A DNA stretch of 14,747 nucleotides from Mollicutes bacterium (GCA_003559585.1 PWKX01000169.1:1-14747), one strand, 5' to 3'; shown: positions 1 through 7,788, counted from the stretch's first letter. Notes: a model not told the origin generated them from the sequence alone. Made by a program: numbers and translations.

Positions 1-648
1 AGCATTGTGAGTAAACAAATTTTAACGCTTGGTATCATCTTGATTCTACTCGGGATTATGAATATGAACGTGGCGTTTTTAAACCGGTTTTTTCCACCGG
101 TAACCATCAGACCAGAACAATTCATCCCGCAATCGTATGCGTTAAACATTCTTGGGGCTAGAATTGAATGGAACACCATCTTTATCTTTGTTTTAACCAT
201 GGTATTAATGGCCATCATTTTCTGGTTTATTCAAAAAACCAAATGGGGCCTTGCCACACGCGTCACCGCTTCAAATGAAACCATCGCTAGGTTGATGGGT
301 GTGCCCACGAAAAAAGTAACCATGTTTGCTTGGGCCGTCGCGGCGATGTTAGGTACGATTGCGGGTATTGCCTTAGCACCACGTGTTGGCATCAACCCTA
401 ACTTACTCATCGGCGTGCAAGTCGGCGCGTTTTTCGCGGCGGTTTTTGGTGGCTTTGCCACCTTCCATGGTCCAGTTATTGCCGCTTATATGATTGGTTT
501 TGCTCTAAGCATCACAAGATATATGGCCGTCTCGGTCTTTTCAACCCGGTCGGTTATTGCAGAAATTTTCATCTACGCGCTTATCTTAGTCATTTTATAT
601 TTTAAACCTTATGGCATCTTTGGTAAGCAACCAGAAAGGAAGGTGTAA
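1..648 (+). CDS. livH: Branched-chain amino acid ABC transporter permease LivH (5' partial)
   Basis: This is the C-terminal part of a LivH-type inner-membrane permease, one of the two channel subunits of the HAAT-family importer. The reading frame is open from base 1 (Ser-Ile-Val-Ser-Lys...), so the gene begins upstream; about 215 residues are visible against roughly 290 in the family. It shows several hydrophobic helices, the cytoplasmic coupling loop typical of the family (TRVTASNETIARLMGV, then a Lys-rich stretch, coding bases about 256-315), and the late motif GGFATFHGPVIAAYMIG. The GTG at base 7 is not the true start: it lies inside a membrane segment and has no ribosome binding site in view. 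The next gene, livM, starts 6 bases after the stop. The family call is firm; the transported substrate cannot be read from the permease. Confidence 0.9.
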   Translation, partial: SIVSKQILTLGIILILLGIMNMNVAFLNRFFPPVTIRPEQFIPQSYALNILGARIEWNTIFIFVLTMVLMAIIFWFIQKTKWGLATRVTASNETIARLMGVPTKKVTMFAWAVAAMLGTIAGIALAPRVGINPNLLIGVQVGAFFAAVFGGFATFHGPVIAAYMIGFALSITRYMAVSVFSTRSVIAEIFIYALILVILYFKPYGIFGKQPERKV

Positions 649-654
649 GACGGT

Positions 655-1752
655 ATGACAAAACAAACAGTAACGTTTAAAGACCGTTTCAAGTCTTACA
701 CCACGAAAATCATGGGTTTTATTAAGCGCAATAATCAAAGTCATTTTGTGATTGCCGGGATACTACTCATGGTGATGGGCCGCTTAATTTTCACCTTTGG
801 GTCTGTTTCACATATTTCATTTTGGTCAGAAATTCTCATCTATGCGGTGGTTGCCTTGGGCCTTAACTTATTACTTGGGTTTAGTGGGCTTGTCTCACTG
901 GCCACCGCCGCCTTTATAGGCATGACCACAAACGGCATCCATTTATTAATGAACGGGATTGATGCGTTTTCACTTAGCTTTATCCCTGCCGCCATCATTG
1001 CGCTGATCTTTACGAGTTTGGTTGGCCTTTTAATTGGGGTGTTATCGCTTAAAATGGAAGGCATATATTTGGCCATTGCCACGTTGTTTGTCGGACACAT
1101 CATCACCGAAGTCTTTAGAGCGTTTTCTCAGTTTAACTTTGGGGAAACCACTCGACTTGGCAACAGCATTCAGCTTTTACCTGGCGTTGAGTTTTCTAGT
1201 TTCTTCCCAGCTGACCGGCTAAGTTTGTTTAACATCTTGGTTGTCTTCTTAGTGCTTGCATTTATCATCATTTACAACATTGTACATAGCGCCTCAGGGC
1301 GCGCGTTTATGGCGATCTCAAGATCGCAACACGCCGCCTTAGCGATGGGCATTAGTGTTAGAAAATACCGTTTATTAGCCTTTATGATTGCCACAGCCTT
1401 TGCTGGTCTTGGTGGCATCATGCATGCGTTATACTTCCAAACCACAGGTTCAGCCACAAAATGGGGCCTTGGTTTAAGTCTGTTTATCTTAGCGGTTGTG
1501 GTCGTTGGCGGGATGAAGTCACTATGGGGCATGCTGGTTGGGTCGTTTATCTTATTTGGCATTCCATCATTTTTCTTAAGAGAAATCAGCTTCTTAAGTG
1601 GCTTTGAAGACATCATGGCTGGGTTAATGATTGTCTTTGTGATTCTCTTTTACCCATTTGGCGCCGCGATGATTGGCCATGATCTTAAAAAACTATGGTT
1701 TAAGTATAAAACCTGGTTAAAAGAAAGGAAGAACGCGCATGAAAAAAACTGA
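655..1752 (+). CDS. livM: Branched-chain amino acid ABC transporter permease LivM
   Basis: This is the second permease subunit of the importer, 365 residues with about nine or ten hydrophobic segments after a 25-residue basic, cytoplasmic N-terminus. Family marks are GLNLLLGFSGLVSLATAAF (residues 69-87), the EAA-like coupling loop with RAFMAISRSQHAALAMG (216-232), and VVVVGGMKSLWG (281-292). In most LivM proteins the first motif reads SLGHAAFFGIGAY; here the Gly-His is Ala-Thr and the GIGAY part is GMTTN, so this helix is divergent. The ATG at 655 is preceded by AGGAAGG a few bases upstream inside the end of livH. The last 14 bases overlap the start of livG, which points to coupled translation. 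With LivH it should form the membrane pore for a polar organic solute. Confidence 0.92.
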   Translation: MTKQTVTFKDRFKSYTTKIMGFIKRNNQSHFVIAGILLMVMGRLIFTFGSVSHISFWSEILIYAVVALGLNLLLGFSGLVSLATAAFIGMTTNGIHLLMNGIDAFSLSFIPAAIIALIFTSLVGLLIGVLSLKMEGIYLAIATLFVGHIITEVFRAFSQFNFGETTRLGNSIQLLPGVEFSSFFPADRLSLFNILVVFLVLAFIIIYNIVHSASGRAFMAISRSQHAALAMGISVRKYRLLAFMIATAFAGLGGIMHALYFQTTGSATKWGLGLSLFILAVVVVGGMKSLWGMLVGSFILFGIPSFFLREISFLSGFEDIMAGLMIVFVILFYPFGAAMIGHDLKKLWFKYKTWLKERKNAHEKN

Positions 1753-2521
1753 GCCGTTATTAGACGTTAAACATCTAACCATGCGCTTTGGTTGTTTAAC
1801 CGCTGTTGATGATTTAAGTTTCACCATCAATAAAAAAGAAATCGTTGGCTTAATTGGTCCAAACGGCGCTGGGAAAACCACTGTGTTTAACTGTGTCACC
1901 CAGTTTTATAAAAATTATGAGGGTTCAATTCACTATCACGGGGATGAAAAACTTGATCTAAGAGATATTCCGGTGACAGGTGTGGTTAAACAAGGCATCG
2001 CGCGTACGTTTCAAAACATCGAACTTGTGCCTGATTTATCGATTTTAAACAATGTCTTAATCGGTGGGCACAAAGATGTGAAAACCAACTTAATCACCCA
2101 CATTTTACGTTTACCACGCATGAAAAAAGAAGAAAAGGCGCTGGTAGAAAAAGCCATCAATATTCTGAAGTTTTTAAACATTCACCATTTAAAAGATTTC
2201 TATGTGATGGGTCAACCCTACGGCATCATGAAAAAAGTTGAGATTGCCCGTGCGTTAATGGCCGATCCAACCTTAATCGTATTAGATGAACCCGCTGCTG
2301 GGTTAAACGATAAAGAAACCGATGAATTAGAACAACTCATTTACCGTGTCCGTGATGAATATGATACGACCATTTTACTCATAGAACACGATATGGGCTT
2401 TGTGATGAATATTTGCGATCAAGTCTTGGCGATTAACTTTGGTAAGTTTTTAGCCCACGATACGCCTAAAAACATTCAAGCGCATCCAGATGTTCAAGAA
2501 GCCTATTTAGGAAAGGAATAA
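1739..2521 (+). CDS. livG: Branched-chain amino acid ABC transporter ATP-binding protein LivG
   Basis: This is a cytoplasmic ATPase subunit that powers the importer, 260 residues, the normal size for LivG. Seen motifs: Walker A GPNGAGKT (residues 40-47), Q-loop Gln92 in RTFQNIELV, Walker B LIVLDEP with Asp183 and catalytic Glu184, and the switch His217 in LLIEHDM. The signature motif is unusual: LivG normally has (L/A)-x-Y-G-Q before the Arg/Lys-rich helix, but this protein has QPYGI at 159-163, so the Gln is replaced by Ile. The ATG overlaps the end of livM by 14 bases and has AAAGGAA eight bases upstream. The LivG C-terminal element (AHPDVQEAYLG) is present, as expected for the family. LivG and LivF are expected to dimerise under the LivH/LivM pore. 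Confidence 0.93.
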   Translation: MKKTEPLLDVKHLTMRFGCLTAVDDLSFTINKKEIVGLIGPNGAGKTTVFNCVTQFYKNYEGSIHYHGDEKLDLRDIPVTGVVKQGIARTFQNIELVPDLSILNNVLIGGHKDVKTNLITHILRLPRMKKEEKALVEKAINILKFLNIHHLKDFYVMGQPYGIMKKVEIARALMADPTLIVLDEPAAGLNDKETDELEQLIYRVRDEYDTTILLIEHDMGFVMNICDQVLAINFGKFLAHDTPKNIQAHPDVQEAYLGKE

Positions 2522-2525
2522 GACG

Positions 2526-3347
2526 ATGGAACCGATACTAAAAATAGAAGATCTCAGTGTATCTTATGGCGCCATTAAAGCCCTGCAAAACGTTAATATC
2601 ACCGTGAACAAAGGTGGTGTGGTGGCCATATTAGGCAGCAATGGTGCGGGCAAATCAACCTTACTAAAAACCATCAGTGGCCTCGTGCCACTTGAACAAG
2701 GTCACATTATCTTTAACGGACAAGACATTTCCACCACATCGGTTGAACGCATCACAGACTTAGGCATCTCACACACACCAGAGGGCAGACAGATCTTTGC
2801 AGACCTCTCAGTGTATGAGAACCTTAAAATCGGGGCGTTTACCGTAAAAGAAACACAGATTACACCCGACAAGGTGTATGATGAAGTTAAGAAACGCCCA
2901 CGCATCAAACAATTACTCGATCAACTCGGTGATGAGGGTGAAACCATCACCTTAACAAAAGAAGAAACCATCGCCAATAACTTTGCGCGTGTGTATGGTT
3001 TGTTTCCGGTTTTACTAGAAAGAAAAAAACAAATTGCAAGCACCCTATCAGGCGGCGAGATGCAAATGTTGGCCATTGGCCGAGCCTTGATGGGCTCACC
3101 TGATTTATTGATCATGGACGAACCATCACTTGGCTTAGCCCCGATGATAGTGCAAAACATCTTCAAAATCATCAAAGAATTAAACGACTCAGGCATTACT
3201 GTCTTAATCGTTGAACAAAACGCACTACAAACCTTGAAAATAGCCGATTACGCGTATGTGTTAAAGGTTGGTAAGGTGGTGAATGAAGGCAAAGCAAAAG
3301 ATTTATTAAACGATCAATCCTTGATCGATGCATACTTAGGAAAATAG
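2526..3347 (+). CDS. livF: Branched-chain amino acid ABC transporter ATP-binding protein LivF
   Basis: This is the second ATPase subunit of the importer. Motifs: Walker A GSNGAGKS (residues 37-44), signature LSGGE (174-178) followed by MQMLAIGRALM, and Walker B LLIMDEP with Asp198 and Glu199. The switch position is Gln231 (VLIVEQNA), which is normal for LivF although most ABC ATPases have His there. It is 273 residues, about 35-40 longer than usual LivF. The extra length is a charged segment between GAFTVKE and FARVYGLFP (about residues 108-152), in the helical domain before the signature. The reading frame is clean across it, so it is a real insertion and not a frameshift. AAAGGAA at 2512-2518 serves as ribosome binding site. 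The gene lies 4 bases after livG. Confidence 0.92.
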   Translation: MEPILKIEDLSVSYGAIKALQNVNITVNKGGVVAILGSNGAGKSTLLKTISGLVPLEQGHIIFNGQDISTTSVERITDLGISHTPEGRQIFADLSVYENLKIGAFTVKETQITPDKVYDEVKKRPRIKQLLDQLGDEGETITLTKEETIANNFARVYGLFPVLLERKKQIASTLSGGEMQMLAIGRALMGSPDLLIMDEPSLGLAPMIVQNIFKIIKELNDSGITVLIVEQNALQTLKIADYAYVLKVGKVVNEGKAKDLLNDQSLIDAYLGK

Positions 3348-3388
3348 GAACAACCTGCTTAGGCAGAAAAAATATATAAGAAAAATAT

Positions 3389-3394
3389 AGGAGG
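3389..3394 (+). promoter_or_regulatory. Strong ribosome binding site of livK
   Basis: A perfect AGGAGG lies 7 bases before the livK ATG. It is the strongest Shine-Dalgarno site among the importer genes, whose other sites are AAAGGAA-like. It fits the need for more binding protein than permease or ATPase. No convincing promoter is visible in the 54-base gap after livF, so expression bias may rest on this site and on the hairpin downstream of livK. Confidence 0.7.
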
Positions 3395-3401
3395 ATTCAA
3401 A

Positions 3402-4619
3402 ATGAAAAAAGTATTTGCTTTAGTTCTTACATTAACATTAGGTTTAGCCTTAGCTGCATGTGGCACCACCGAAGAAACCGAATGGGCACAAGGTATTACT
3501 GATGATACGATTTATGTTGGTAACACCGCTGTTACTACCGGTGACTTTGGTTTTGTTGGTCAACCGTTTGTGGCTGGTATGGAAGCCTACTTCGCCATGG
3601 TTAACCGCGATGGCGGCATCTTAGGCCGTAACATTGAACTGATTCACGAAAGTGATGGCTTTGATGCTGATCAAGGTTCAACCTTAACGCAGCGCTTAGT
3701 TGAAGAAGACGAAGTCTTCGCGATGGTTGGACACTTCGGAACACCAACCGTGGTGGCAACCCTTGATTACTTAAATACACTTGGGGTTCCACGTGTGTAC
3801 TACGCAACTGGTTCAACACAAGTATCCAATGAAGCCGCTGAAAACGGAGAACGTGCTAGTTTCCCAGTACAACCAACCTATACCTTTGAAGGTCATATGA
3901 TGGTTGCGCGTGCGCATACTTACTTTGAAGCTGAAAAAATTGGTTTACTCTATACCGGTGATGAAGTTGGTTTAGAGATTAAAGCTGGTGTTGAAGCTGA
4001 AGCTGCTGAACACGGCATTGAAATCGTTGCAGCTCAAGTTGGCGGCGATGACCATGATTCTGAAGCATTAAGTATTGTCAATGCAGATGTTGACATCGTT
4101 ATCTTAGGTGCCAACCAAGGGCCTGCTGTAACGGCACTTTACGCTTTATTAGGTCAAGGCAACACCGTACCTGTATTAACTTCATATGTGACCGCGGACG
4201 CATCATTCATCGATTTTATTGCCCCAGTATTAGGCGTATTTGATGTTTATGCAAACGCATGGGTTGACTTATTTGATGACACTGGTGAAGATTTCAACGA
4301 TGCTTACTATGAGTTCCAAGCAGAAATTGAAGAAGCTTACAAAGAAAACACATTCGCCATTGCTGGTTGGATTGCAGCGATGACATTTGTTGAAGGTATC
4401 AGCCGTTTTGGTGAAGATGATATCATCACTTGGGAAGCATTCATTGACATCATGGAAGGCGAAATCTTTGACTATGCACTTGGTAGCCCAATTGATTTCT
4501 CAGATGGCAAACGTTTAGGTACACAAACCATGTCATTACTACAAATGCAACACGCTGATGAGGTTTCATACTTTGATGTTGTAGCCCCATTTACACACAT
4601 TGACGATTTATTAGAATAA
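3402..4619 (+). CDS. livK: Branched-chain amino acid-type ABC transporter substrate-binding lipoprotein
   Basis: This is the extracytoplasmic solute-binding protein of the importer, 405 residues, of the Leu/Ile/Val-binding (periplasmic-binding-like fold I) family. It begins with a lipoprotein signal peptide: two Lys, a hydrophobic core, and the lipobox LAAC with Cys20 as lipid attachment site. Family features follow: an early IYVGNTAVTTGDFGFVGQ strand, the DGGILGRNIELI segment, FAMVGHFGTPTV and VDIVILGANQGPAVTAL. The mature part is very acidic: I count about 68 Asp/Glu against about 12 Lys/Arg. Family members bind branched-chain amino acids but also amides, urea and aromatic or short carboxylic acids, so the ligand is open. 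It is placed last in the importer cluster, 54 bases after livF, and is followed by a strong hairpin. Confidence 0.92.
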   Translation: MKKVFALVLTLTLGLALAACGTTEETEWAQGITDDTIYVGNTAVTTGDFGFVGQPFVAGMEAYFAMVNRDGGILGRNIELIHESDGFDADQGSTLTQRLVEEDEVFAMVGHFGTPTVVATLDYLNTLGVPRVYYATGSTQVSNEAAENGERASFPVQPTYTFEGHMMVARAHTYFEAEKIGLLYTGDEVGLEIKAGVEAEAAEHGIEIVAAQVGGDDHDSEALSIVNADVDIVILGANQGPAVTALYALLGQGNTVPVLTSYVTADASFIDFIAPVLGVFDVYANAWVDLFDDTGEDFNDAYYEFQAEIEEAYKENTFAIAGWIAAMTFVEGISRFGEDDIITWEAFIDIMEGEIFDYALGSPIDFSDGKRLGTQTMSLLQMQHADEVSYFDVVAPFTHIDDLLE

Positions 4620-4629
4620 TACTACTGAT

Positions 4630-4667
4630 CATCTATTTTAGGGGGCAAAAGCCCCCTTTCATAGATG
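4630..4667 (+). terminator. Hairpin after livK, probable leaky terminator or attenuator
   Basis: A two-part stem is visible: outer arms CATCTAT/ATAGATG (4630-4636 and 4661-4667), a 4x4 internal loop, then the inner arms GGGGGC/GCCCCC (4641-4646 and 4651-4656) with an AAAA loop. Only three T follow the inner stem before CATAG, so it is a weak intrinsic terminator at best. It sits 10 bases after the livK stop and 20 bases before the next ATG. It probably lets a fraction of transcripts continue into the CoA-transferase gene and may protect the 3' end of livK mRNA. Confidence 0.75.
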
Positions 4668-4687
4668 AGTAAAGAGGAGCGTTTACG

Positions 4688-5989
4688 ATGGCAAAAACGA
4701 TTACCGTTCAACAAGCCCTTGATCTCATTAAAGATGGCGATCACATCGTTTCAGGCATGGCAGCTAGTGAAGGCCGTGTGTTTTTTGAACACTTACACAC
4801 CATCGCTGATCGGGTAACAAACATCAGTGTTGATAACTGTTTACCTTTATCATCATATCCCTACATGTTAGAAGAAAGATATGCCAACACATTCACCGTT
4901 AACAGTTGGTTTTTCTCCGCAGATTTAAGAAAAAATTTCCATCATAAAAACATTAGTTTTATTCCTAATCAACTCCATTTCGCAGGACAAAAACGATCAC
5001 AACATCTAAGATCTGATGTTTATGTCGGCAATGCAACCATGCCAGATAAACACGGTTTTGTCTCACTGTCTTTATCCAATGTTTATGAAAAACATATGAT
5101 CAAACAGGCGAAAACGGTCATCATTGAAATCAATCCGAATCTACCCAGAACCTTAGGTGATTTAGAGTTACATGTTAATGATATTGATTACATGATTGAA
5201 GTTGATTATCAAGCCCCTGTTTTACCTGATAGTGAACCCAATGACCTTGATAAAAAAATCGGTGGTTACATCGCTGATTTAATCAATGACGGCGATACCA
5301 TTCAACTTGGTATTGGTGGCATTCCTAATGCGGTTGCCAACGCGTTAATGGATAAAAAAGATTTAGGCGTGCACACTGAAATGTTAACCACTGGTTTCAT
5401 GAAATTATACCAAGCAGGAGCCATTACGAATAAAAAGAAAAGCTTACACCCAGGGAAAATGGTCGCAGCCTTTGCCCTTGGGACACAAGCCTTATATGAT
5501 TTTATTGATGATAACCCTGCGGTTCAATTAATGGATGGCAATTATGTCAACGACCCATGCGTGATTGGACAAAACGATAATCAAGTCTCGATTAATACCA
5601 CCATTGAAATCGATTTAACCGGTCAATGTGCCTCTGAATCCATCGGAACGATGCAGTTTTCAGGCACAGGAGGCCAAACCGATACCGCAACGGGTGCTCA
5701 GCGTGCTTTAAACGGGCGTAGTTTTATTACGTTATATTCAACCGCCAACGTTAAAAACAAACAAACCGGTGAACGTGAACGCATCAGTAAAATCGTGCCA
5801 ACCTTAAAACCAGGCGCAGCCGTTAGTTTATCGCGCAACGACGTTGATCATGTCGTCACTGAATACGGTGTGGCATACTTAAGAGGGACATCGGTTCAAA
5901 CACGTGTTGAAAGACTCATCAACATTGCCCATCCTGATTTTAGAGATGAATTAACCGCAGAAGCCAAAAAACTGGGATACATTCGATGA
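4688..5989 (+). CDS. Acetyl-CoA hydrolase/transferase family CoA-transferase (4-hydroxybutyrate CoA-transferase-like)
   Basis: This is a cytoplasmic class I CoA-transferase of the acetyl-CoA hydrolase/4-hydroxybutyrate CoA-transferase family, 433 residues, close to the usual 430-450. It should move CoA between acyl-CoA and a free carboxylate through a glutamyl-CoA thioester. Visible motifs: IQLGIGGIPNAV (205-216); GVHTEM (227-232), where Glu231 is the likely catalytic glutamate by analogy with Glu238 of the clostridial enzyme; HPGK (254-257); the glycine-rich CoA loop SGTGGQTD (325-332); and TEYGVAYLRG (391-400). Both N- and C-terminal family domains are complete. Acceptor and donor (acetate, butyrate, hydroxybutyrate, succinate) cannot be decided from sequence. 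AGAGGAG at 4673-4679 is the ribosome binding site. The stop overlaps the next start as ATGA, so translation is coupled to the first hydrolase. Confidence 0.9.
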   Translation: MAKTITVQQALDLIKDGDHIVSGMAASEGRVFFEHLHTIADRVTNISVDNCLPLSSYPYMLEERYANTFTVNSWFFSADLRKNFHHKNISFIPNQLHFAGQKRSQHLRSDVYVGNATMPDKHGFVSLSLSNVYEKHMIKQAKTVIIEINPNLPRTLGDLELHVNDIDYMIEVDYQAPVLPDSEPNDLDKKIGGYIADLINDGDTIQLGIGGIPNAVANALMDKKDLGVHTEMLTTGFMKLYQAGAITNKKKSLHPGKMVAAFALGTQALYDFIDDNPAVQLMDGNYVNDPCVIGQNDNQVSINTTIEIDLTGQCASESIGTMQFSGTGGQTDTATGAQRALNGRSFITLYSTANVKNKQTGERERISKIVPTLKPGAAVSLSRNDVDHVVTEYGVAYLRGTSVQTRVERLINIAHPDFRDELTAEAKKLGYIR

Positions 5990-6810
5990 GTGTTTTCAAC
6001 TTCCAAAACAAAGATGTTTTTTATCAACTTGATGATGCTGGTAAAAACCAAACGTTGGTGATCTTAAACGGCATCATGATGAGTCATAAAAGCTGGGAAA
6101 CCTTCATGCCAGCGTTGTTAAAACACGTAAACGTGTTAAGGGTTGATTTCTTAGACCAAGGCGCCTCTAGTAAAATGGATGAGCCTTACACCCAAACCAT
6201 TCAAGTCAAACTGTTAAAAGCGTTGTTTGATTATTTGAAACTTTCCAACATGACGGTGATGGGCATCTCTTATGGTGCGTCGGTGGCCTTACAATACGCG
6301 GTGAACCATCAAAATGATCTAAACGGGTTATTGTTGTTTAATGTGACGGCGAAAACCAACCCTTGGTTAAGAGACATTGGCCGTGGTTGGAATGAAGTGG
6401 CAAAAACAAAAAACGGTGAAGCCTACTACCACATCACCATCCCCTACATCTATTCACCGCATTTTTACCAAACCAACATTCAGTGGATGGACAACCGAAA
6501 AAAACTACTGGTTCCTTTATTTAGTGATGCCGATTTTTTAGATGCGATGATACGCTTAACCAATTCTGCCGAATCTCATGACGTTTCTAACGCGCTACCA
6601 ACCATTGAAACCCGCACCTTAATTGTGGCCAGTGAACATGATTACTTAACGCCGGTTGATGAACAACAGGCCATCCATGAACACATGCCAAACAGTGATT
6701 TGATCATCTTACCAACGTGTGGGCACGCCAGCATGTATGAAAAACCAGGTGTGTTTATTCAAACCATTTTAGGGTTCATCGCTGAAAACGGTGAAACTTA
6801 CCAATTATAG
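5986..6810 (+). CDS. Alpha/beta-fold hydrolase (first of two)
   Basis: This is a 274-residue soluble alpha/beta hydrolase without a signal peptide. The catalytic triad can be placed: nucleophile Ser95 in the elbow GISYG (93-97), Asp219 in the TLIVASEHDYLTP strand end, and His247 in LPTCGHASMYEKP. The oxyanion region is LVILNGIMMS (24-33), with Asn-Gly where many relatives have His-Gly. A lid-like segment, rich in Trp and Tyr, runs about 125-200. The substrate is not known; esters, lactones or thioesters are all possible. It starts in the ATGA overlap with the CoA-transferase gene and is followed after 11 bases by another hydrolase, which suggests a joint role with the CoA-transferase in handling short acids or their esters. 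Confidence 0.85.
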   Translation: MSVFNFQNKDVFYQLDDAGKNQTLVILNGIMMSHKSWETFMPALLKHVNVLRVDFLDQGASSKMDEPYTQTIQVKLLKALFDYLKLSNMTVMGISYGASVALQYAVNHQNDLNGLLLFNVTAKTNPWLRDIGRGWNEVAKTKNGEAYYHITIPYIYSPHFYQTNIQWMDNRKKLLVPLFSDADFLDAMIRLTNSAESHDVSNALPTIETRTLIVASEHDYLTPVDEQQAIHEHMPNSDLIILPTCGHASMYEKPGVFIQTILGFIAENGETYQL

Positions 6811-6821
6811 GAGTGTATGCC

Positions 6822-7709
6822 ATGACAAAACAAACCATCACATTATCCAATCAAGAAACCATCAGCTATCAATGGCTTGATGGTGGCTTTGATGACACGG
6901 TTTTACTCATCCACGGTAATATGAGTAGCGGTGTGCATTTTGAACCGCTCACCACACGGTTAAAACCATCACACAATGTCCTTGTGCCTGATTTAAGGGG
7001 GTTTGGGGATTCAAGTTACCACAAACCCATTGAATCATTGGATGATTTTGCCGATGATTTAATGATGCTTTTGAACCGTCTAAACATTAACCAAGCCCTA
7101 CATGTGGTCGGTTGGTCCACAGGCGGCGGCATAGCCTTAAAATTTGCGGCTAAATACCCACAGTTTGTGAACACCATCACTTTAATTGAGAGCTGTTCAT
7201 ACCGCGGGTATCCGATCTTTAAAAAAGATGCTGAGATGCAGCCGACCAACGAAGTGTATGACTCAAAAGAAGAGATGGCAAAAGACCCTGTTCAAGTGTT
7301 GCCTGCAGTCAATGCCATCGAAAATCAAGATAAAGCCATGATGAAAACCATTTGGCAATATGCGATTTATAACGTGAAGACACCTGATCAAGCCACCTTT
7401 GAGTTAAACATTAGTGAAACCCTCAAACAACGGAACTTAATTGACGTTGATTGGGCATTAATGACGTTCAACATGTCAAGCACCCAAAACTTAAGTGTGC
7501 CAGGCGATGGCTCAATCGAAGAGGTTAAAGCCCCCGTTTTAAATCTTTATGGTGCACAAGACTTGGTCATCACCCAAGCGATGTTTGATGAAACCAACGC
7601 CGCACTGCATGCGGTAACCCCCATCAAAATACCTACATGGTCGCATTCACCCATTACAGATGACCCAGATAAACTAACCGCTTTGATTAAAGCACACATC
7701 ACATCATAG
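6822..7709 (+). CDS. Alpha/beta-fold hydrolase (second of two)
   Basis: This is a 295-residue soluble alpha/beta hydrolase distinct from its neighbour. The oxyanion motif is LLIHGNMSSG (28-37); PDLRGFGDSSY (56-66) is a standard strand-turn motif; the nucleophile is Ser99 in GWSTG (97-101); the acid is Asp247 in LYGAQDLVI; the base is His275 in TWSHSP. Trp before the nucleophile and the overall length recall the intracellular polyhydroxybutyrate depolymerase-like hydrolases of Bacillus, but this is a resemblance from memory and the substrate is not established. I chose the ATG at 6822 because TAGGAG (6808-6813) lies 8 bases upstream; the GTG at 6813 overlaps that site. It is the last gene of the CoA-transferase module, as a clear terminator overlaps its stop codon. 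Confidence 0.85.
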   Translation: MTKQTITLSNQETISYQWLDGGFDDTVLLIHGNMSSGVHFEPLTTRLKPSHNVLVPDLRGFGDSSYHKPIESLDDFADDLMMLLNRLNINQALHVVGWSTGGGIALKFAAKYPQFVNTITLIESCSYRGYPIFKKDAEMQPTNEVYDSKEEMAKDPVQVLPAVNAIENQDKAMMKTIWQYAIYNVKTPDQATFELNISETLKQRNLIDVDWALMTFNMSSTQNLSVPGDGSIEEVKAPVLNLYGAQDLVITQAMFDETNAALHAVTPIKIPTWSHSPITDDPDKLTALIKAHITS

Positions 7710-7737
7710 ATGTTGGTCTAACCAACATCTTTTTTTT
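7708..7737 (+). terminator. Rho-independent terminator of the CoA-transferase/hydrolase module
   Basis: A perfect 10-bp stem AGATGTTGGT/ACCAACATCT (7708-7717 and 7721-7730) with a CTA loop is followed by a run of T to 7737. The stem begins inside the TAG stop of the second hydrolase. It is a textbook intrinsic terminator. Confidence 0.92.
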
Positions 7738-7788
7738 ATGACAAGTAAACCACCATGGTCTTAAGAATCATTGCAACGAGGTGATGAT

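Noticed and set aside
7..9. GTG as start of the first gene
   Set aside because: The frame is open to base 1, no ribosome binding site is visible, and a LivH protein needs about 75 more residues upstream; the gene is cut by the window.
231..3196. Several minus-strand frames of 60-115 codons inside the liv genes
   Set aside because: They are antisense to well-recognised genes, have no ribosome sites and encode Lys/Pro/Met-rich sequence typical of reverse-strand shadows.
3355..3366. Small hairpin CTGC-TTAG-GCAG between livF and livK
   Set aside because: The stem is only 4 bp and is followed by A, not T, so it is not a terminator on this strand; no operator-like extension is seen.
3373..3378. 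TATATA as a -10 box for livK
   Set aside because: No -35-like sequence lies at a suitable distance upstream; the stretch is simply A/T-rich before the ribosome site.
4600..4628. TTGACG as a -35 box for the CoA-transferase gene
   Set aside because: The sequence 17 bases downstream (TACTGA) is a poor -10 box, the site is inside livK coding sequence, and the transcript would have to pass the hairpin.
6813..6815. GTG start for the second hydrolase
   Set aside because: It overlaps the TAGGAG ribosome binding site, which is correctly spaced for the ATG at 6822.
5986..7709. The two hydrolases as a recent tandem duplication
   Set aside because: The nucleophile elbows (GISYG and GWSTG), oxyanion motifs and lid regions differ throughout; they are distant members of a large fold, not recent copies.
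7771..7773. TTG start for the surface protein
   Set aside because: It would put a charged stretch before the signal peptide and has no ribosome site; GAGGTGA fits the ATG at 7789.
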